64,000 nucleotides of DNA from Poa pratensis. Taxonomy: Eukaryota > Streptophyta > Magnoliopsida > Poales > Poaceae. Made by a program: the position numbers and the translations under genes. Positions 1 through 11,191 of the stretch are shown in pieces. How positions within the stretch are numbered: the stretch's first letter is position 1; every line of letters starts with the position of its first letter. The notes under the pieces were generated by a model. It was not told where the DNA came from, ran no database searches, and saw only the letters and a program-made list of their open reading frames with translations. Location: NCBI GenBank assembly GCA_947311845.1, contig CAMZMU010000040.1, positions 56,252,330 through 56,316,329 on the forward strand. Direction: 5' to 3'.

Positions 1-780
1 TGAACCACTGCAATATCTGGATTTTTTTTGCTTTTACTATTTTTAAGTTGATAGAAAATTCGTGACTTTTTAGCACCAGTAAAAACACCAAAAAAGATCG
101 TACCGATCTAGAAGGAGCGTGTGTGGGAGTATGAACTAATAAATAGTTAAACGGGGTGAACCATGAACGTGCATTTCCAGCCTAAGGGGGAACGCATAAA
201 ATCGCTAGTCAGAGCTAAGAGCAACCACAGTAGCATAGCCAGCTGTTGTCTATAAAGCCATCCTAAACAAGGTTCCCTGCTAGCTATTAAGTGGGCTCTA
301 TTAAATATTTAATCATTTAACTGATGCATGTGCATGCCATCTACCCGTGCTTGCATGCAAGACCCATATGGTGCGCAGCGCCTGCGCTAGAGCCGACCGA
401 AGGCTGCATGCGGCCTGCATGCAAGCTGTAATTTTTCGTTTTGTGCTATAACTAGGCGATTGAAGAAGCGTCCGTTCTCTCCTCTCTCTCCTTCTTTCTC
501 TCTCCTCCATGTAGGATTTTGCTGAGGTGGAATAGCTTATAGCCAGCTGATCAACCTTATTATACTTGCTCTAAGAGCGCTGCATAGGAGCACCCGTCTA
601 GCTTGGCCGTGTTTGGGCTAGCAGTGGTCTAGTTATCAACCCGCAAACATATGGAAAATCATTTTGACATCCCAAAACAAAGACGTAGCCCACCACTCCA
701 CCTTTTCCTCATTTCGCAGCCCATAATTAATATATAGCCCAATCCATGTTCATCGGGCCAAGTACAAAGAAGCACACGAG
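1..780. other. Intergenic DNA, no gene seen
   Basis: No open frame here resembles a known protein. Around 320-425 there is a cluster of alternating GCATGC/TGCATG (RY-type) motifs, which are frequent in seed promoters but also arise by chance. Confidence 0.4.
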
Positions 781-784
781 CACA

Positions 785-1043
785 CGAATTTTTGGTAGAT
801 TAGACCACATGCGTGAGTCTATTGATAAAAAGACCATCTCTACATAAAATTGACAAAAAGACCACGTACTCCATGGCGGCAAGCCCGATAAGCGACACGT
901 AGGTGATCTGATCTTTTTGGCGGTCTCGCTTGTCAGGCTTGCCGCCACGATACTTGCGGTATTTTTTATCAATTTTATTCAGAGGTAGTCTTTTTTGTCA
1001 ATACAGTCGCGTTGGTGGTCTGATTCGTGAAAAATCATTTCCC
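785..1043. repeat. Foldback MITE-like inverted repeat
   Basis: The left arm (about 785-860, with 'gattagaccac' and 'taaaattgacaaaaag') is matched in reverse complement by the right arm (about 965-1043, with 'gtggtctgatt' and 'ttttttgtcaat'). The arms are about 75 bp and imperfect, with a spacer of about 100 bp that contains a smaller inverted pair around 'ggcggcaagcc'. No transposase is encoded. A clear target duplication was not identified. Confidence 0.5.
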
Positions 1044-1381
1044 TAATCATAGTTCCTCCAGCCATGGCGACGTCGCTAGCTGGTCCTCCTACCTATGGCG
1101 ACATCCAGATCTGCTCCCAGGTAACACAAAATATCACCTCTCCAACCACAGGGGTGCTAACTGCTAAGCATTGCACCGAGCACGTTGTGTGCACAAACCA
1201 CCATTGAACCACACTCCTTGTGTGCGCGCGGACTCGGTAGGGAGAAGGAGAAGAAGGGAAGGTGCAGGAGGCTGGCGCTCGAGGAGAGCGATGGCGCGAT
1301 GGGTTGAAACTGTAAAACTTTTGACGGACGAGAGAAACATTCCTCCCTTTATTATCGGAAAGTCATTTTGGCTCCTGATCA

Positions 1382-1713
1382 GTTCGAGTGATCCCATTAT
1401 TTTATAAAGTTCACAAATATATTTAAAAGTTTCAAAAAAGTATTGAAAAAATCCACAGGTTGTAAGTGATGTATACTATAAGTGTGCAAAATCACAGTGC
1501 GAGTTTGTTTGTATTATGGGCTACATAAGCATGACAAAAATTGATGATTTGAAACTATACATTGTTCACTATTTTGCGTAGCTCAAAACGTAAGTATTTT
1601 GCATTAAGATTTTACACGTTTGTATGAGATATCATTGAGAACACGCGTGATTTTTTTCTTCAGATTTTCTGAAACTTTTAAATATATTTTTTGTTTTATT
1701 AAATAGTGAGATC
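1382..1713. repeat. Second foldback MITE-like element
   Basis: The left end, with 'gatcccattattttataaa' and 'aatatatttaaaagtttc', is repeated in reverse complement at the right end ('gaaacttttaaatatattt' and 'ttattaaatagtgagatc'). The inner part is AT-rich and has no coding capacity. It lies just downstream of the sulfotransferase stop codon and could contribute to that gene's 3' flank. Confidence 0.5.
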
Positions 1714-1844
1714 AGTGGAGATCGGGAACATGAAATGTTCCACTCATTTCATTTATTATTATGTATCACATATACGGATATAGATCTGACCCACGTTGTG
1801 AACAAGGAAATAAATAGCGTGTTGTAGCAAAATAAGACGGTGGT

Positions 1845-2907
1845 CTACTTGTTGGAGCTGCCAAAGGTTAACGTGGAGCCCTTGAGCGCCTCCTCGACGA
1901 TCCCGTCCAGCCGCGCCGCCATCGCCGGCGTCATGCAGCTGCTCCAGTCCCCCACCGCCCCATTCCTGAAGAAAGCCTCGTTCTTGAGTCCATGCGTGCT
2001 CCTGCTCCTGTTGACCTCCAGCCCTTTGAGCTTCACCAGACTGCATAGCTCCACAACGTCGTGCACCACCCCGGCGACCTCCTCCTCTGGCGAGAACGGG
2101 CACCCCATGAACGCCGCCAGCCTTTTCAGGTTCCCAGCTGGGTCAAGCAGCATGTCCTCGTACTTGAGGAACAGCACCTGGTCCGGTCGCCGGCGGCTGG
2201 CCTCCCAGAACTCGAGCGCATGGCGCCACTGCGGGCCCGATACGCACCGGCCCTCGCAGAAGAGCTCGAACGCCGCCTGAAATGTTGGCATGGTGGGGGG
2301 CGAAGCGCCAGCGCCGGACAAGCGCAGGATCGTCGCGGTGGTCTTCTCATGGAAGTGCCAGAAGGAGACCAGCGTGTCCTTGGGGTCCCGGCACACGTAC
2401 ACGATCTTGCTACCCGAGCCCTCCACGGTGATGCCGTGGGGGAGCAGCGAGTAGGGGAGGTGGGAGGCGAGCAGGCGGGGGGAAGGGAGCTCCCGTACAA
2501 CTCGTCCTCCCCGACGTAGTCGGTGGCGATGAGCTCGGGCTGAGCTCGAGGTAGCCGACGAGGTCGTGGGGGCTGCTGCGGTGGAGCGGGTGGTTGCCGG
2601 CGGCGCTGGAGGAAGACGGTGGGTCGGCCGTGCGGTTGAGCGCGGAGAAGGCAAGGGCCTTGAGCCAGGTGGTGCCCGACTTGGGGAAGCTCGCGAGGAG
2701 CACGTCCGTGGGTCTCGGGTTGAATCGCGTGTGCGACGCGGCGACGCCCTTGAGGAACGGGTCCGACAGCCAGAAGCCACCATAGCAGCGCAGCGGGTAG
2801 GGCGGGAACCCCGGCCCTGTGGGGAGAGACGACATGATCTTGGGTATGTCGGCGTGCGGGCTGACTACCCCTTCTTCTGCGGCGAGGCGGCCCGTTGGAG
2901 CTGCCAT
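1845..2907 (-). pseudogene. Cytosolic sulfotransferase (flavonol/hydroxysteroid SOT type), two 1-bp frame breaks
   Basis: Plant cytosolic sulfotransferases move sulfate from PAPS to hydroxyl groups of flavonoids, hormones and other small molecules. Reading from the ATG at 2907, the protein has the PAPS-binding loop [12 protein letters not shown] near residue 75. It then has the conserved His segment HLPYSLLP, the 3'-phosphate motif [16 protein letters not shown], and the C-terminal RNGAVGDW signature before the stop at 1845. With the breaks bridged the length is about 354 residues, normal for the family, and there are no introns. The frame is lost near 2540 ([14 protein letters not shown]) and restored near 2490 ([14 protein letters not shown]). 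Each break is explained by one base missing from a short C or G run. Either the gene is a recent pseudogene or these are sequencing errors in an intact gene. The substrate cannot be told from sequence. Confidence 0.85.
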
Positions 2908-2962
2908 GGTGCTCCTGCCTAGCTTCCACTGTGATTCGCAACTGTACGGTAGTAGTATACTG

Positions 2963-2970
2963 TATATATA
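2963..2970 (-). promoter_or_regulatory. TATA box of the sulfotransferase
   Basis: TATATATA on the minus strand lies 56 bp upstream of the ATG at 2907. A start site about 30 bp downstream would give a short leader of roughly 25 nt. This supports the chosen start codon and shows that the promoter is still in place. Confidence 0.55.
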
Positions 2971-2984
2971 GATCAGCCATGGCC

Positions 2985-3862
2985 ATGGATGGTACGTTAC
3001 GAGTAGGGGTGTTGTACAGCTAGCTTGAGTCCAACTGAGGGGCTTGATCGGCTGTCATGCTAAGTACGTACTCTATTTGCGAATGAATGTGGTGTTGACA
3101 TCTCGTCACTAGCCATCCACACAAATCTTAACACGTCACCGCGCGCTCTGCCACATCCTGTACGTAATAAATCTGATTGATACGTCTGCTCTGCTCTCAT
3201 AACAGCAAGTCACCCAAAATTTTGTGCATTTTATTTCCGGACAATCATGTGCCCCAGGAGCTAGCTGTTTCAGTCCGGTGTTCAGAGATTCGTGCCGAAC
3301 GGGAATCAAACGGCACCATGCCCACGCTTCCGTCTTCCTTTCATAACGGGTGCGACCGTGAAAATATTTTCAGATATACCCGGTAAAAACCGCCCCCGAC
3401 CGTGCTTGTGTGGAGTCATGGTGATAGCCAGGCCTACCTATCAGCGTCATATTTCGAATTTTGGCACCTACCCGGGCTAATTTTCCTCGAGCATTCCCCA
3501 CAACTTTTCAAGAGAGCGGCTCTTCCTCCAGCGAAATGAGGTCGATTTCAATTTCACCGCTAGGGTTCTGGTCGCCGCCGGTGCTGGCCGTGACAACGGC
3601 GAGCAGGGGACACGTCGATGTGAGTTCGTCTCTCCTCTCTCACGTTTATGTCCGCAAATATTCTGTGTCGATTTCGTTTGCTGGAGATCTTTTTGGGGTA
3701 TGGTTCCCTGCGTCGGTGGTTGCGCTGCGGCGTGCTGTTGGTGTTCGTGTGGGTTTCCCCGGCGAGCGGGTATTTTTGGTGTTGGGTACGACGAATTGAG
3801 GAGTGGATTTTTGTGATTTTCTCCATGAATGGTGAGTAAAGTATTCTCTCCGTTTTTGTATA
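2985..3862. other. No supported gene
   Basis: This is upstream DNA of the sulfotransferase, then a GC-rich stretch (about 3470-3830). The GC-rich stretch looks like an untranslated first exon followed by an intron-like T-rich tail, but no frame is recognisable. Confidence 0.3.
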
Positions 3863-3869
3863 CACTAGG

Positions 3870-5823
3870 AAATATGCCCGTGCGTTGCAACGAGACGTAT
3901 AAAGTTTTTAAGAAAATTATTCATGTATACATGAAAATTTTAATGCGTGTTATCACTCATTTGATCAAACGGTGTTAGCAAAAAAAAAAATGGTGGTCTA
4001 CCCAAACATAGAACTAAATTATTGGCCATAATAGCCTGTTCATGATACAAAGAAACTGAAATAGAATATTCCGAATAGACATTTCTTGCTGGTCAAATAA
4101 CAACAGCCATCTCTTTTAAAAATTAACAACAAATATCTGATTCAGAATGACATAGTGATTCAAGTCAGTGTGAGTGTACAGGTACTTGCGAAAAATAAAT
4201 CTTTTAAGTAAAATAAAACTCTATAGGTTATATCCATGTATAGGATCGAATGCACACTGGACTGGGAATCTGAGCTAATGGCAAGCTCACTTGTTTATCT
4301 TGGTGCTTCCAGATATCTACTTCCTCATACTATCCTTCCTATTGAACTCCATTCTCCTTCCCTTCGCCCTACTGAAACCACCTTGCTCTCAAAGGAGCAG
4401 GACAGTTCAATACATGGAAAAATATTATCTTTAGAAAAATACACTACAAGCATAATACCAGATTTTATAGATTTAGCAAAACTTTCAAAACGTCTAATTC
4501 TAGCTTTATCTTCAATCCAAAAAATGCAAAGAAATTTTATAGCCCACATAATTCAGATGTTACAGAGAGCAGGGTCATCATTTAGTCTTGAAATGCTTGG
4601 CTCTCCTATCCTGTTTCGTCGCCTACATATGAATAGCACAATACAAAATCTACAGCCATTGCTACTACAAACATGAGAACTGATTGGAGATGTAATAACA
4701 ATATATTGCATATTTTCCAGCAAGTTTTACTAATCTTAGAAATGCCATTGCTCATCAAGTATTAGCAAGATATTGCAGTTTTATTGAGCATCTGAAATGG
4801 TCATATCATCCATTTCCTTAATTTTATTAAGCATCTGAAATTTACACCATATTAATGACAGCAACATATGAGTTCTAGTGGTACTGTGAGTGTGAGGCTG
4901 TACATGTTTATGATTCCAGGAGTGTAGCTTCATTCCTGTAGCTTTTATGCATGTTTCGCTAACTGAACAAGTTCACCTACTCCTGTTATACAAAGAGTAG
5001 TGAATGAAAGTGCAAGAGTTTGACAAATGTACAGTCTACTCCTGTTATTCCAGGAGTACAAACATTTGAATGCAAGTTCACCTACTCCTGTTATTCCAGG
5101 AGTACTAATTAACATTTGAATAACAGCAGTACAAATATCATTTTCATATGTTTAATCTCAATCTCCATAGAGATACACCGATATCTAAGTTCAAGAGTTT
5201 GACTGTGCGACCTCAAATGATACAGTAATATATCTTGACTGAAGGAATTAGTTGGGGCAGGTAGTAATATATCCAGAAGCCTTTTTATTCTACTCACTTG
5301 TGAAGCCTGGAGTAATATATGATTGGAGTACAATATCTAAGAGAGAATCATTTTGACGACCAGAAAAATAAAAAAAGTACAGGGAATGCGAAGAAAATAA
5401 GCATGGCCTGTTTGGCCTAATAGGCTTCTGTAGAGAGACAATTAAAGCTGTACTCATAAGCTAAACTAATTTACTCCTTCAGTGGATTCAATACTCCACT
5501 AATGGGGTAAATTCAGCTTAGTTTTAATAGATAATAGGGTAAATTTAGATAATGGAGTAGTTTTTAAGATAATCACGCAGTAGTTCGGGACTTTGGATGA
5601 ATTCAGCTTGGTTTTATAGAAAAAAGTGTAAATTCAGGCAAAAAGAGTCACAACCATGATGTTGAAGGACTTAATAAAGTGAAACTGGTTTACGTTGTTG
5701 CGCTTTCTACTGCAAGTAGACAAATCGAGTGCATATCCTTTACTTTCTCTGCTCAAGTGAAAGAAAGTATGTCAAGGCAAAACTCTTGATGCATCAATTA
5801 AACACTGGAAATAAGATATATAC
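3870..5823. other. AT-rich DNA without a recognised gene
   Basis: A 146-codon open frame at 4236-4676 (plus) has no motif I recognise and ordinary AT-rich composition, so I do not call it a gene. Short hairpin repeats occur near 5037-5104. Confidence 0.35.
5037..5104. repeat. Tandem hairpin repeat
   Basis: The 22-mer TACTCCTG-TTATTC-CAGGAGTA occurs exactly at 5037-5058 and 5083-5104. A degenerate copy lies near 4978-4998. Each copy is a perfect 8-bp stem with a 6-nt loop. Confidence 0.6.
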
Positions 5824-5947
5824 CTAGCATGTTATGAGAAAGATCCAACACGTCTATTGTTTTATGTGATCTTTGGGCATCACGTAAAGGTGAAATCAAC
5901 GGATCTTGTAGTCCACAATCAGACACATTGATTTCATCTCCAGAAAC
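5824..5947 (-). pseudogene. Isolated exon with LRR motif, resembling TONSOKU (TSK/BRU1)
   Basis: A 124-bp segment lies between a good acceptor (CTAACAG at 5948-5954) and a donor (GTATAT from 5823), in phase 0. It encodes DEINVSDCGLQDPLISPL followed by HKTIDVLDLSHNMLG, which is a leucine-rich repeat. From memory this is like the LRR region of plant TONSOKU, a nuclear replication-repair scaffold, but I cannot align it. An upstream candidate exon ends at a donor near 6055 (frame ALQPAAGQ), which would splice in phase. I found no neighbouring LRR exons, so this is probably a captured fragment rather than a working gene. Confidence 0.4.
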
Positions 5948-6054
5948 CTGTTAGAAAACACGAACATAACACATTTGGCTTAGACAAGTTAGTCAGACCA
6001 TAATTCCATCAAACTTGATTAAAGAACAGGAGTGGAGGGAGTCGGAGGATTTAC

Positions 6055-7000
6055 CTGTCCGGCTGCAGGTTGGAGAGCACGATGATGGGCGGAGGGGAGG
6101 TAGAGTGGAGCAGCTTCCGACCCGGCGGAACCTCAACACATCTCCCACCCATGTGAGATGTGCTATATGAATGTATCTCCCGCTGATGCTCTTCCTCGCC
6201 GCCGCTCTCTCCTTTCCCTCCGCGCGCCCTCCTGCAGTCCGCCGCAGTCATTCTGGTCCAGGAAGCGGCGGTCGAGTGGCAGAGTGCCTGGTGGGCGATT
6301 TGAGCTGACGGGCACCTCCAGCTCACGCCACATCCTCCACGGCGGCGTGGACTTGTAAGGCGCTCCCGATCCTGGTCCGGCCACGACGGATTGGGCGGGC
6401 AAGGAAGGTCTTGGCGGCGCAGCATAAGGGATCTGAATCAGTTTTTAGGCGTGGCGAACGATATCGAGGGCGACCGCGACCGGTGTAGGATCCTAACCAC
6501 GAACGACGCCCTGAAACATATCTAGGCATGAACCGTCTCCTCTTCGGCCTGGTTGCCAGCCTTCGGTGCCATGGCCGCCGTGGGCACCTGCGCTGCGGAG
6601 AAGAAGACCAGAAGGACTGCTCGATGAAGATGTCGTCGCCCGCGCGCCACGGGGGAGCAGCAGGGAGGGAGCAGGGACACAAGCAGTCGCCGTCGGGGCG
6701 GAGGCCATGGTGGCCGAGCCATGTGCACACGACCTCTCATGGCAGCGCACAATCACAACCGGATCGGCACAGGCCAGCTAGTTGGAAGGTTGATTTGGGG
6801 GCGATTTTTGGGCGGATAGTTGGATTTCTGGAATTGAACGACCGGAGGAGACGCCCCACCGCTGCTATCTTCCGTGTGTCGACCTGCTCCGGTGGCCGCG
6901 AGGACTGTGCGCACGATGTGTGTGAGGTTTCCGCAGGCTCCTCGGAGGCTCGGAGTGGGCGACCCATAGACGGCTAGGGTTTTGTTGAACTGACTCGCCC
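6055..7000. other. GC-rich block, possible 5' exon of the fragment to its left
   Basis: CpG-rich sequence has overlapping open frames on both strands, none recognisable. A splice donor on the minus strand (GACAG/GTAAAT) near 6055 could feed the LRR exon at 5824-5947. The composition fits a captured grass gene start. Confidence 0.3.
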
Positions 7001-7507
7001 GGCTACGTTGATGAGACGGGGAAGGTGAACCATCTTCGTGGGGGTAACCGCCGGTGATTACGGGATGAGTTTTTTTTTTTTCCGCTGCGCGATGGGGTGT
7101 GACGAAGAGGTGGGCAGAATGTGGAACGAATGGTTTCTTTTAGATAGGAGAAGGCCACAAACTCAAATATCGGATACCAAGAAAAAGCCTTGAACTGATT
7201 AATACCTACTTAAATCATTGGCAACTAACGTTGCAAGCTCCTCGTTTCACGGGCTAATAAATGTTTTTGCATTTCTCCACCAATGCACCGCGTGCATGCA
7301 AGGTTTGATTGGATTTGGGCAATTAATATTCATCCTTAACAGTGTCAAGCGTAGAAAAAGGTCATTAATTTACCTCAATTACTGTTTGTGGCCTTCTATA
7401 GAAGCAAAAACGTATTTTTGATAGTGGCCTCGTATATAAAAACGGAGGGAGTAGCGTGTGTGCGGCGTCCATGGAGTTCGTTTGTTTTGTTGTAGGCGCG
7501 GCGAGCA

Positions 7508-7765
7508 CCGATCTGATGCGCGGAGAGCACGGCGACCTTCGATCTGATGCGCTGTGAGCGCGGTGACCGCCGATCTGATGCGCACCGAGCGGGTGAAAGT
7601 TTTGGCCTGCCGCACCGTGAGCTTGGTATCTTACTTGAGGGACTGATCTCGGCAACGGTGGTTTGCCGATGGCAAGGGTGAGTGCGATGAGCAGGTGAGA
7701 GTTTTTGGCCTGCCGCACGATGAGCTTGGTGTCTTATCTGTGGGATTGATCTAGACAAGGGTGGG
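7508..7765. repeat. Minisatellite-like tandem duplications
   Basis: Three units of roughly 33 bp built on 'cgatctgatgcgc' and 'gagcgcggtgacc' run from 7508 to 7590. They are followed by two copies of about 75 bp (7588-7662 and 7690-7765) sharing 'ggcctgccgcac', 'gatgagcttggt' and 'tctagacaagggtgg'-type sequence. The copies are 80-90% alike by eye. Confidence 0.6.
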
Positions 7766-8129
7766 GTGCTGATTGCCCTGAGCGCTGTATTGGTTGCGAA
7801 GTGTTGATGCCGCATGTTATTTTTTCCAAGTGTGGTTACGGCAAGCAGAAGACAACTGGTTGAAGATTCCTTCGGTGATTTGGTGAGTTCGTTAGTGTGG
7901 AGATGGTTCTAGGCAGGGTATTGGATTTTTTGTTCCTGTTTTTTGACAGAGCACTGGCATGCTTGTGTGGAAGGGGAAGACAAAACAACATTTTTGTTAG
8001 GTGTTTTTCTCAGTGGTTATTTTGTGTGTGCAAGGTGTGAGGGAGAGGGTAGTGCCATATTTTTGTGCGGTAGATAATTTTCAGCTGTGAACAGAAATGC
8101 CTAACCACTCATATTGTTTTCTTTTTGTT

Positions 8130-8230
8130 CAGCAAGAGGGCGTGGCTGTGTCATAATGGGTAGGCGCGAAAAAGCTACAAGTAATGCCGACGGCGATGGA
8201 AGAGTACCGGGTCCAATGCCGAAGAAGGTT
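8130..8230 (+). other. Candidate short exon
   Basis: After a pyrimidine-rich tract and the acceptor TTGTTCAG, an ATG at 8154 opens a frame reading MGRREKATSNADGDGRV, which runs to a potential donor (AAG/GTTTGT) near 8227. Nothing downstream continues it convincingly. I do not recognise the peptide. Confidence 0.25.
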
Positions 8231-9150
8231 TGTGCACAAAGATGCCTATTCATGCAAGATGCAACCATGATTTAATAACTACCGAACCACATATGTTTCT
8301 GTTGCCTTTGATTGATGTACATAGTTACCAGGGAAACTTTCTATTTAGTAAGGTGCCACAAGTATTGTGAATTTGTGATCATGTAGAAATTATCTGGTAA
8401 CTAAGTAGCTATTGTCTGGCAACTATGGAGGCATGTGATGGCAACTGCATATTTTTGCACCTAATTAGATTTTTTATCCTGGCAATTACAATAGGAAATT
8501 GAATTACATATCCCTTGGTCGCAAACACAGAATAAACCAGAATTTGCCAACAGGTAAGACCCAATGAATTTGAGTTGGTTTAGCAAGCATTTTAAATCAA
8601 AATCCCTCGTTTTGAGGAACCAATTTAAATAGATATATGTACTGAAGCCAAAGGAGGCAAACATATAACATCACAACCGAACCATACACTATAAAACTAT
8701 GTATACGATGCATATGGTTTGAGACAATCAAAATAGGGATATATGTAAAGGTGTGCACATACTCTAAGAGATTTATTTTTTCTAATGGACTGCACACAAT
8801 GCGAGAACATTTTCATACTTTCACAGGAGAACACAAGAAATTATCATGGAAAAAGAAAGCAGGATACTGATCTCAAACAGACCGAGGGACAAATAGACTC
8901 GAGAATCTGCATATGCGCTGTGGGAGCACATTCTCAAGGGCTAACTATTATCAAATGAAACAGTAAAGAGAAGGTAAAAGTTGCAGGCACTATCCCATAG
9001 GATATTCCCATATACCTGGAAAAAATCTACACTAAGCTGACATTCAAAATGGACTGAGATTATACTAACTTGAAAACAGAAGATGGAAGTAACTTGAGTC
9101 CATTTGAAATAATAATGTTGACCACCATGCATACTTACATCAAGTAGCAG
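8231..9150. other. AT-rich DNA, nothing recognised
   Basis: AT-rich sequence with only short unconvincing open frames and no repeat structure that I could define. Confidence 0.3.
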
Positions 9151-9154
9151 CTTT

Positions 9155-9316
9155 CAGTCAGAGCCGTCTGTACCTCGATGGCCTAAAGATTGCGACGCAC
9201 GTCGATAGTGCTTCAACGAAGGACGTCTTCCGCTGGTGGCCATGGCCTGCACCCAAGGTAGAAGATGATGGCCTCAGCCTCGGTTCTTTCCGCCAAGAAC
9301 AACCTTCAAAAGGTAG
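9155..9316 (+). other. Candidate orphan exon
   Basis: Following the acceptor-like GCAGCTTTCAG there is an open frame with coding-like content (LYLDGLKIATHVDSAS, FRWWPWPAPKVEDDGLSLG). It ends at a donor AAAAG/GTAGCT near 9313. I do not recognise the protein family and see no partner exons. Confidence 0.3.
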
Positions 9317-9793
9317 CTCACATCAAATTGCATAAAGTCGAGTGTTCAACGAATTAATTTGGCGCCGAGAGTAAATAAAACAACATCAAATTGCTGCAAA
9401 ATCAACTAGCCTTAGGTGAACAGGTGAGGTGCGTAGGAGTTTCTCAAGAAAATATCAGATGGGTATAGGAGAAGAAGTGAATTTATTTTTGGACATGGAT
9501 GTTCTATTCACAATTACTGATCAGTGATCAGGTTACATTCATGCTAAGTAGAAGACGAACTCTCTCCCCATCCCAACCCTAAGTTAGTGGAGTATCCCTC
9601 ATCAACAACAGATGTAGGAGTTCCTCAAATCTTCCATGTTTCTAAACCTTCACGTCATGAACACACTTTCCTGTATGTAGTAGTAGTACTCATTTAGATA
9701 TTACAACAACCACGTTAACTAATTCAAAGAAAAACAGAATCAAAACCGGAAATTGATCACTTCAGTGTGCAAGAAGAATAGCAAACTCTGTGT

Positions 9794-11191
9794 TCACAAA
9801 CGAGAACCGTGGGTGCCAAACGACACCTCAAACCCCAGGCTGGCGGCCGTCACCGGCTTCAACAAGCTCTCCTGGCCGGCTTCGATCACGTCCAGCAGGC
9901 GTGGCCACAGCCTGGTGCCGCCGACGAACCACGACCCGTCTCCAGTCGGGCAGGGCACGGCCGTCACAGAGGCCGACCCCAGCCGGCTGTGCCGCAGCCA
10001 AGGTAAGACCATCCTCGGCTTGCCGAACCCCAAATCCCCGTCGATAGGGAACGGCAGCAGCCCAGAGATGACCAGCGCCGGGCTGCCGAGGCCGAGGTTC
10101 ACCGCCTCCGTCCACTTCCCACCGTCCTTGTACGCCGCCTTCCTCTCCTCCACCCAGTCCACCAGCTCCTGGAACCTGTCCCTGCTCATCACCCCGGCGA
10201 TGGCAGCGCTCACTGCAGCGGCCACGTCGTGCAGCGGCGCGCGCAGCAGCTCCGCCACGCTCGCCTCCCGGGACGTGTAGGTGACCATGTTCCCCATGTA
10301 CAGGTCCAGCGCGCCCTCCGACGGCTCGACGCACTTCCGGCCGTCGACGATCCACGCCATCCGGCAGCTGGGGTCGGACTCACCGATGGCCCGCGCCAGG
10401 AGTTTCCAGACGTGCGCGCACAGCGCCACGAAGCGCGAGGTGCGGCGGCCGCCGGCCGAGGCCGCCCTCTGGAGCTCCACGAGGTCGGCCGCGTCGATGC
10501 GGTACAGGCGCCGCTCCATGGCCGCTGCCAGGAGGGGATTAATCATGGTCTCCGGCGTGAACCTCGCGAACTCGGCGTCCAGCGACGTGCTGTAGCGCGG
10601 CGGCGACCGCGGGACGAGCAGGGTCCGGTCGAGCCGAGGCTCGCGGGAGAGGCCGCCGCCGCCGGTGCGGACCATCTCCGCGAGGCTATTGAGCAGGACG
10701 ATGAACGCCCTGCCGTCGGCGAGGAGGTGGTTGGTGCCTACGGTCAGCGAGAAGCCCCCGCACGCGAACCGGACCAGCTGCAGCGACATGGCGAAGCCCG
10801 CATCGAAGGGGATTCGGATCAGGCCCAGCGACCGGTCGATTCGCGCGAAGTCGACGGCGGCGAGGGGCACGGCGGCGTCGGCGACGACCAGCTCGGCGCC
10901 GGCGTTGGAGCAGGCGACCTCGGGGATGTTGGTCTCCGGGTCGCGGACGACGCGGCCGGCGAAGGGGAAGAAGCGGGAGAGGTAGGCCGGGAGGGCGGCG
11001 CGGACGGCGGAGAGCACGGCGTCGAGGCCGCACGGCGGGGGGTTGTAGAGGCAGACGAGCCAGATGGGGAAGGGGCCGAGGACGAGGTCGAGGTTGGAGA
11101 CGGCCTGGACGGCGGGGAAGCCCGGCGGCGGGTGCGAGGCTTGGACCACTGTCCGGCTCGCGATCTTGAGGTCAAAGCGCTCCAGAGGCAT
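9794..11191 (-). CDS. BAHD acyltransferase (HXXXD type), complete
   Basis: BAHD enzymes are cytosolic and transfer acyl groups from CoA thioesters to alcohols or amines in specialised and wall-related metabolism. I start at the ATG at 11191 (MPLERFDLKIASR), because the paralogue begins with the same block and the in-frame codon further upstream is GTG. The protein is 465 residues with no intron. The catalytic HLLAD (HXXXD) is near residue 155, followed by G. The usual DFGWG structural motif near residue 386 is replaced by DLGFGKP. The conserved middle block SRFVALCAHVWKLLA is present. There are no stops or shifts. The acceptor and donor are unknown; HCT/benzoyltransferase-like relatives in grasses are the closest type I can suggest. 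Confidence 0.9.
   Translation of the reverse strand: MPLERFDLKIASRTVVQASHPPPGFPAVQAVSNLDLVLGPFPIWLVCLYNPPPCGLDAVLSAVRAALPAYLSRFFPFAGRVVRDPETNIPEVACSNAGAELVVADAAVPLAAVDFARIDRSLGLIRIPFDAGFAMSLQLVRFACGGFSLTVGTNHLLADGRAFIVLLNSLAEMVRTGGGGLSREPRLDRTLLVPRSPPRYSTSLDAEFARFTPETMINPLLAAAMERRLYRIDAADLVELQRAASAGGRRTSRFVALCAHVWKLLARAIGESDPSCRMAWIVDGRKCVEPSEGALDLYMGNMVTYTSREASVAELLRAPLHDVAAAVSAAIAGVMSRDRFQELVDWVEERKAAYKDGGKWTEAVNLGLGSPALVISGLLPFPIDGDLGFGKPRMVLPWLRHSRLGSASVTAVPCPTGDGSWFVGGTRLWPRLLDVIEAGQESLLKPVTAASLGFEVSFGTHGSRL

Larger units (their letters stand above)
3846..7451. mobile_element. Possible composite element bracketed by Stowaway-like ends
   Basis: The sequence ctctccgtttttgtatac at 3846-3863 is the inverse of gtatataaaaacggagggag at 7432-7451, as in the ends of a Stowaway/mariner MITE. 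Immediately inside the left end begins 'actaggaaatatgcccgtg', a terminus of a different element type that resembles the ends of the large palindrome at 51525. One reading is a MITE split by a second element of about 3.5 kb that carries gene fragments (see 5824-6425). The inner right boundary was not found. Confidence 0.3.

Noticed and set aside
2061..2922. Plus-strand open frames over the sulfotransferase
   Set aside because: Shadows of the minus-strand gene, which has all family motifs.
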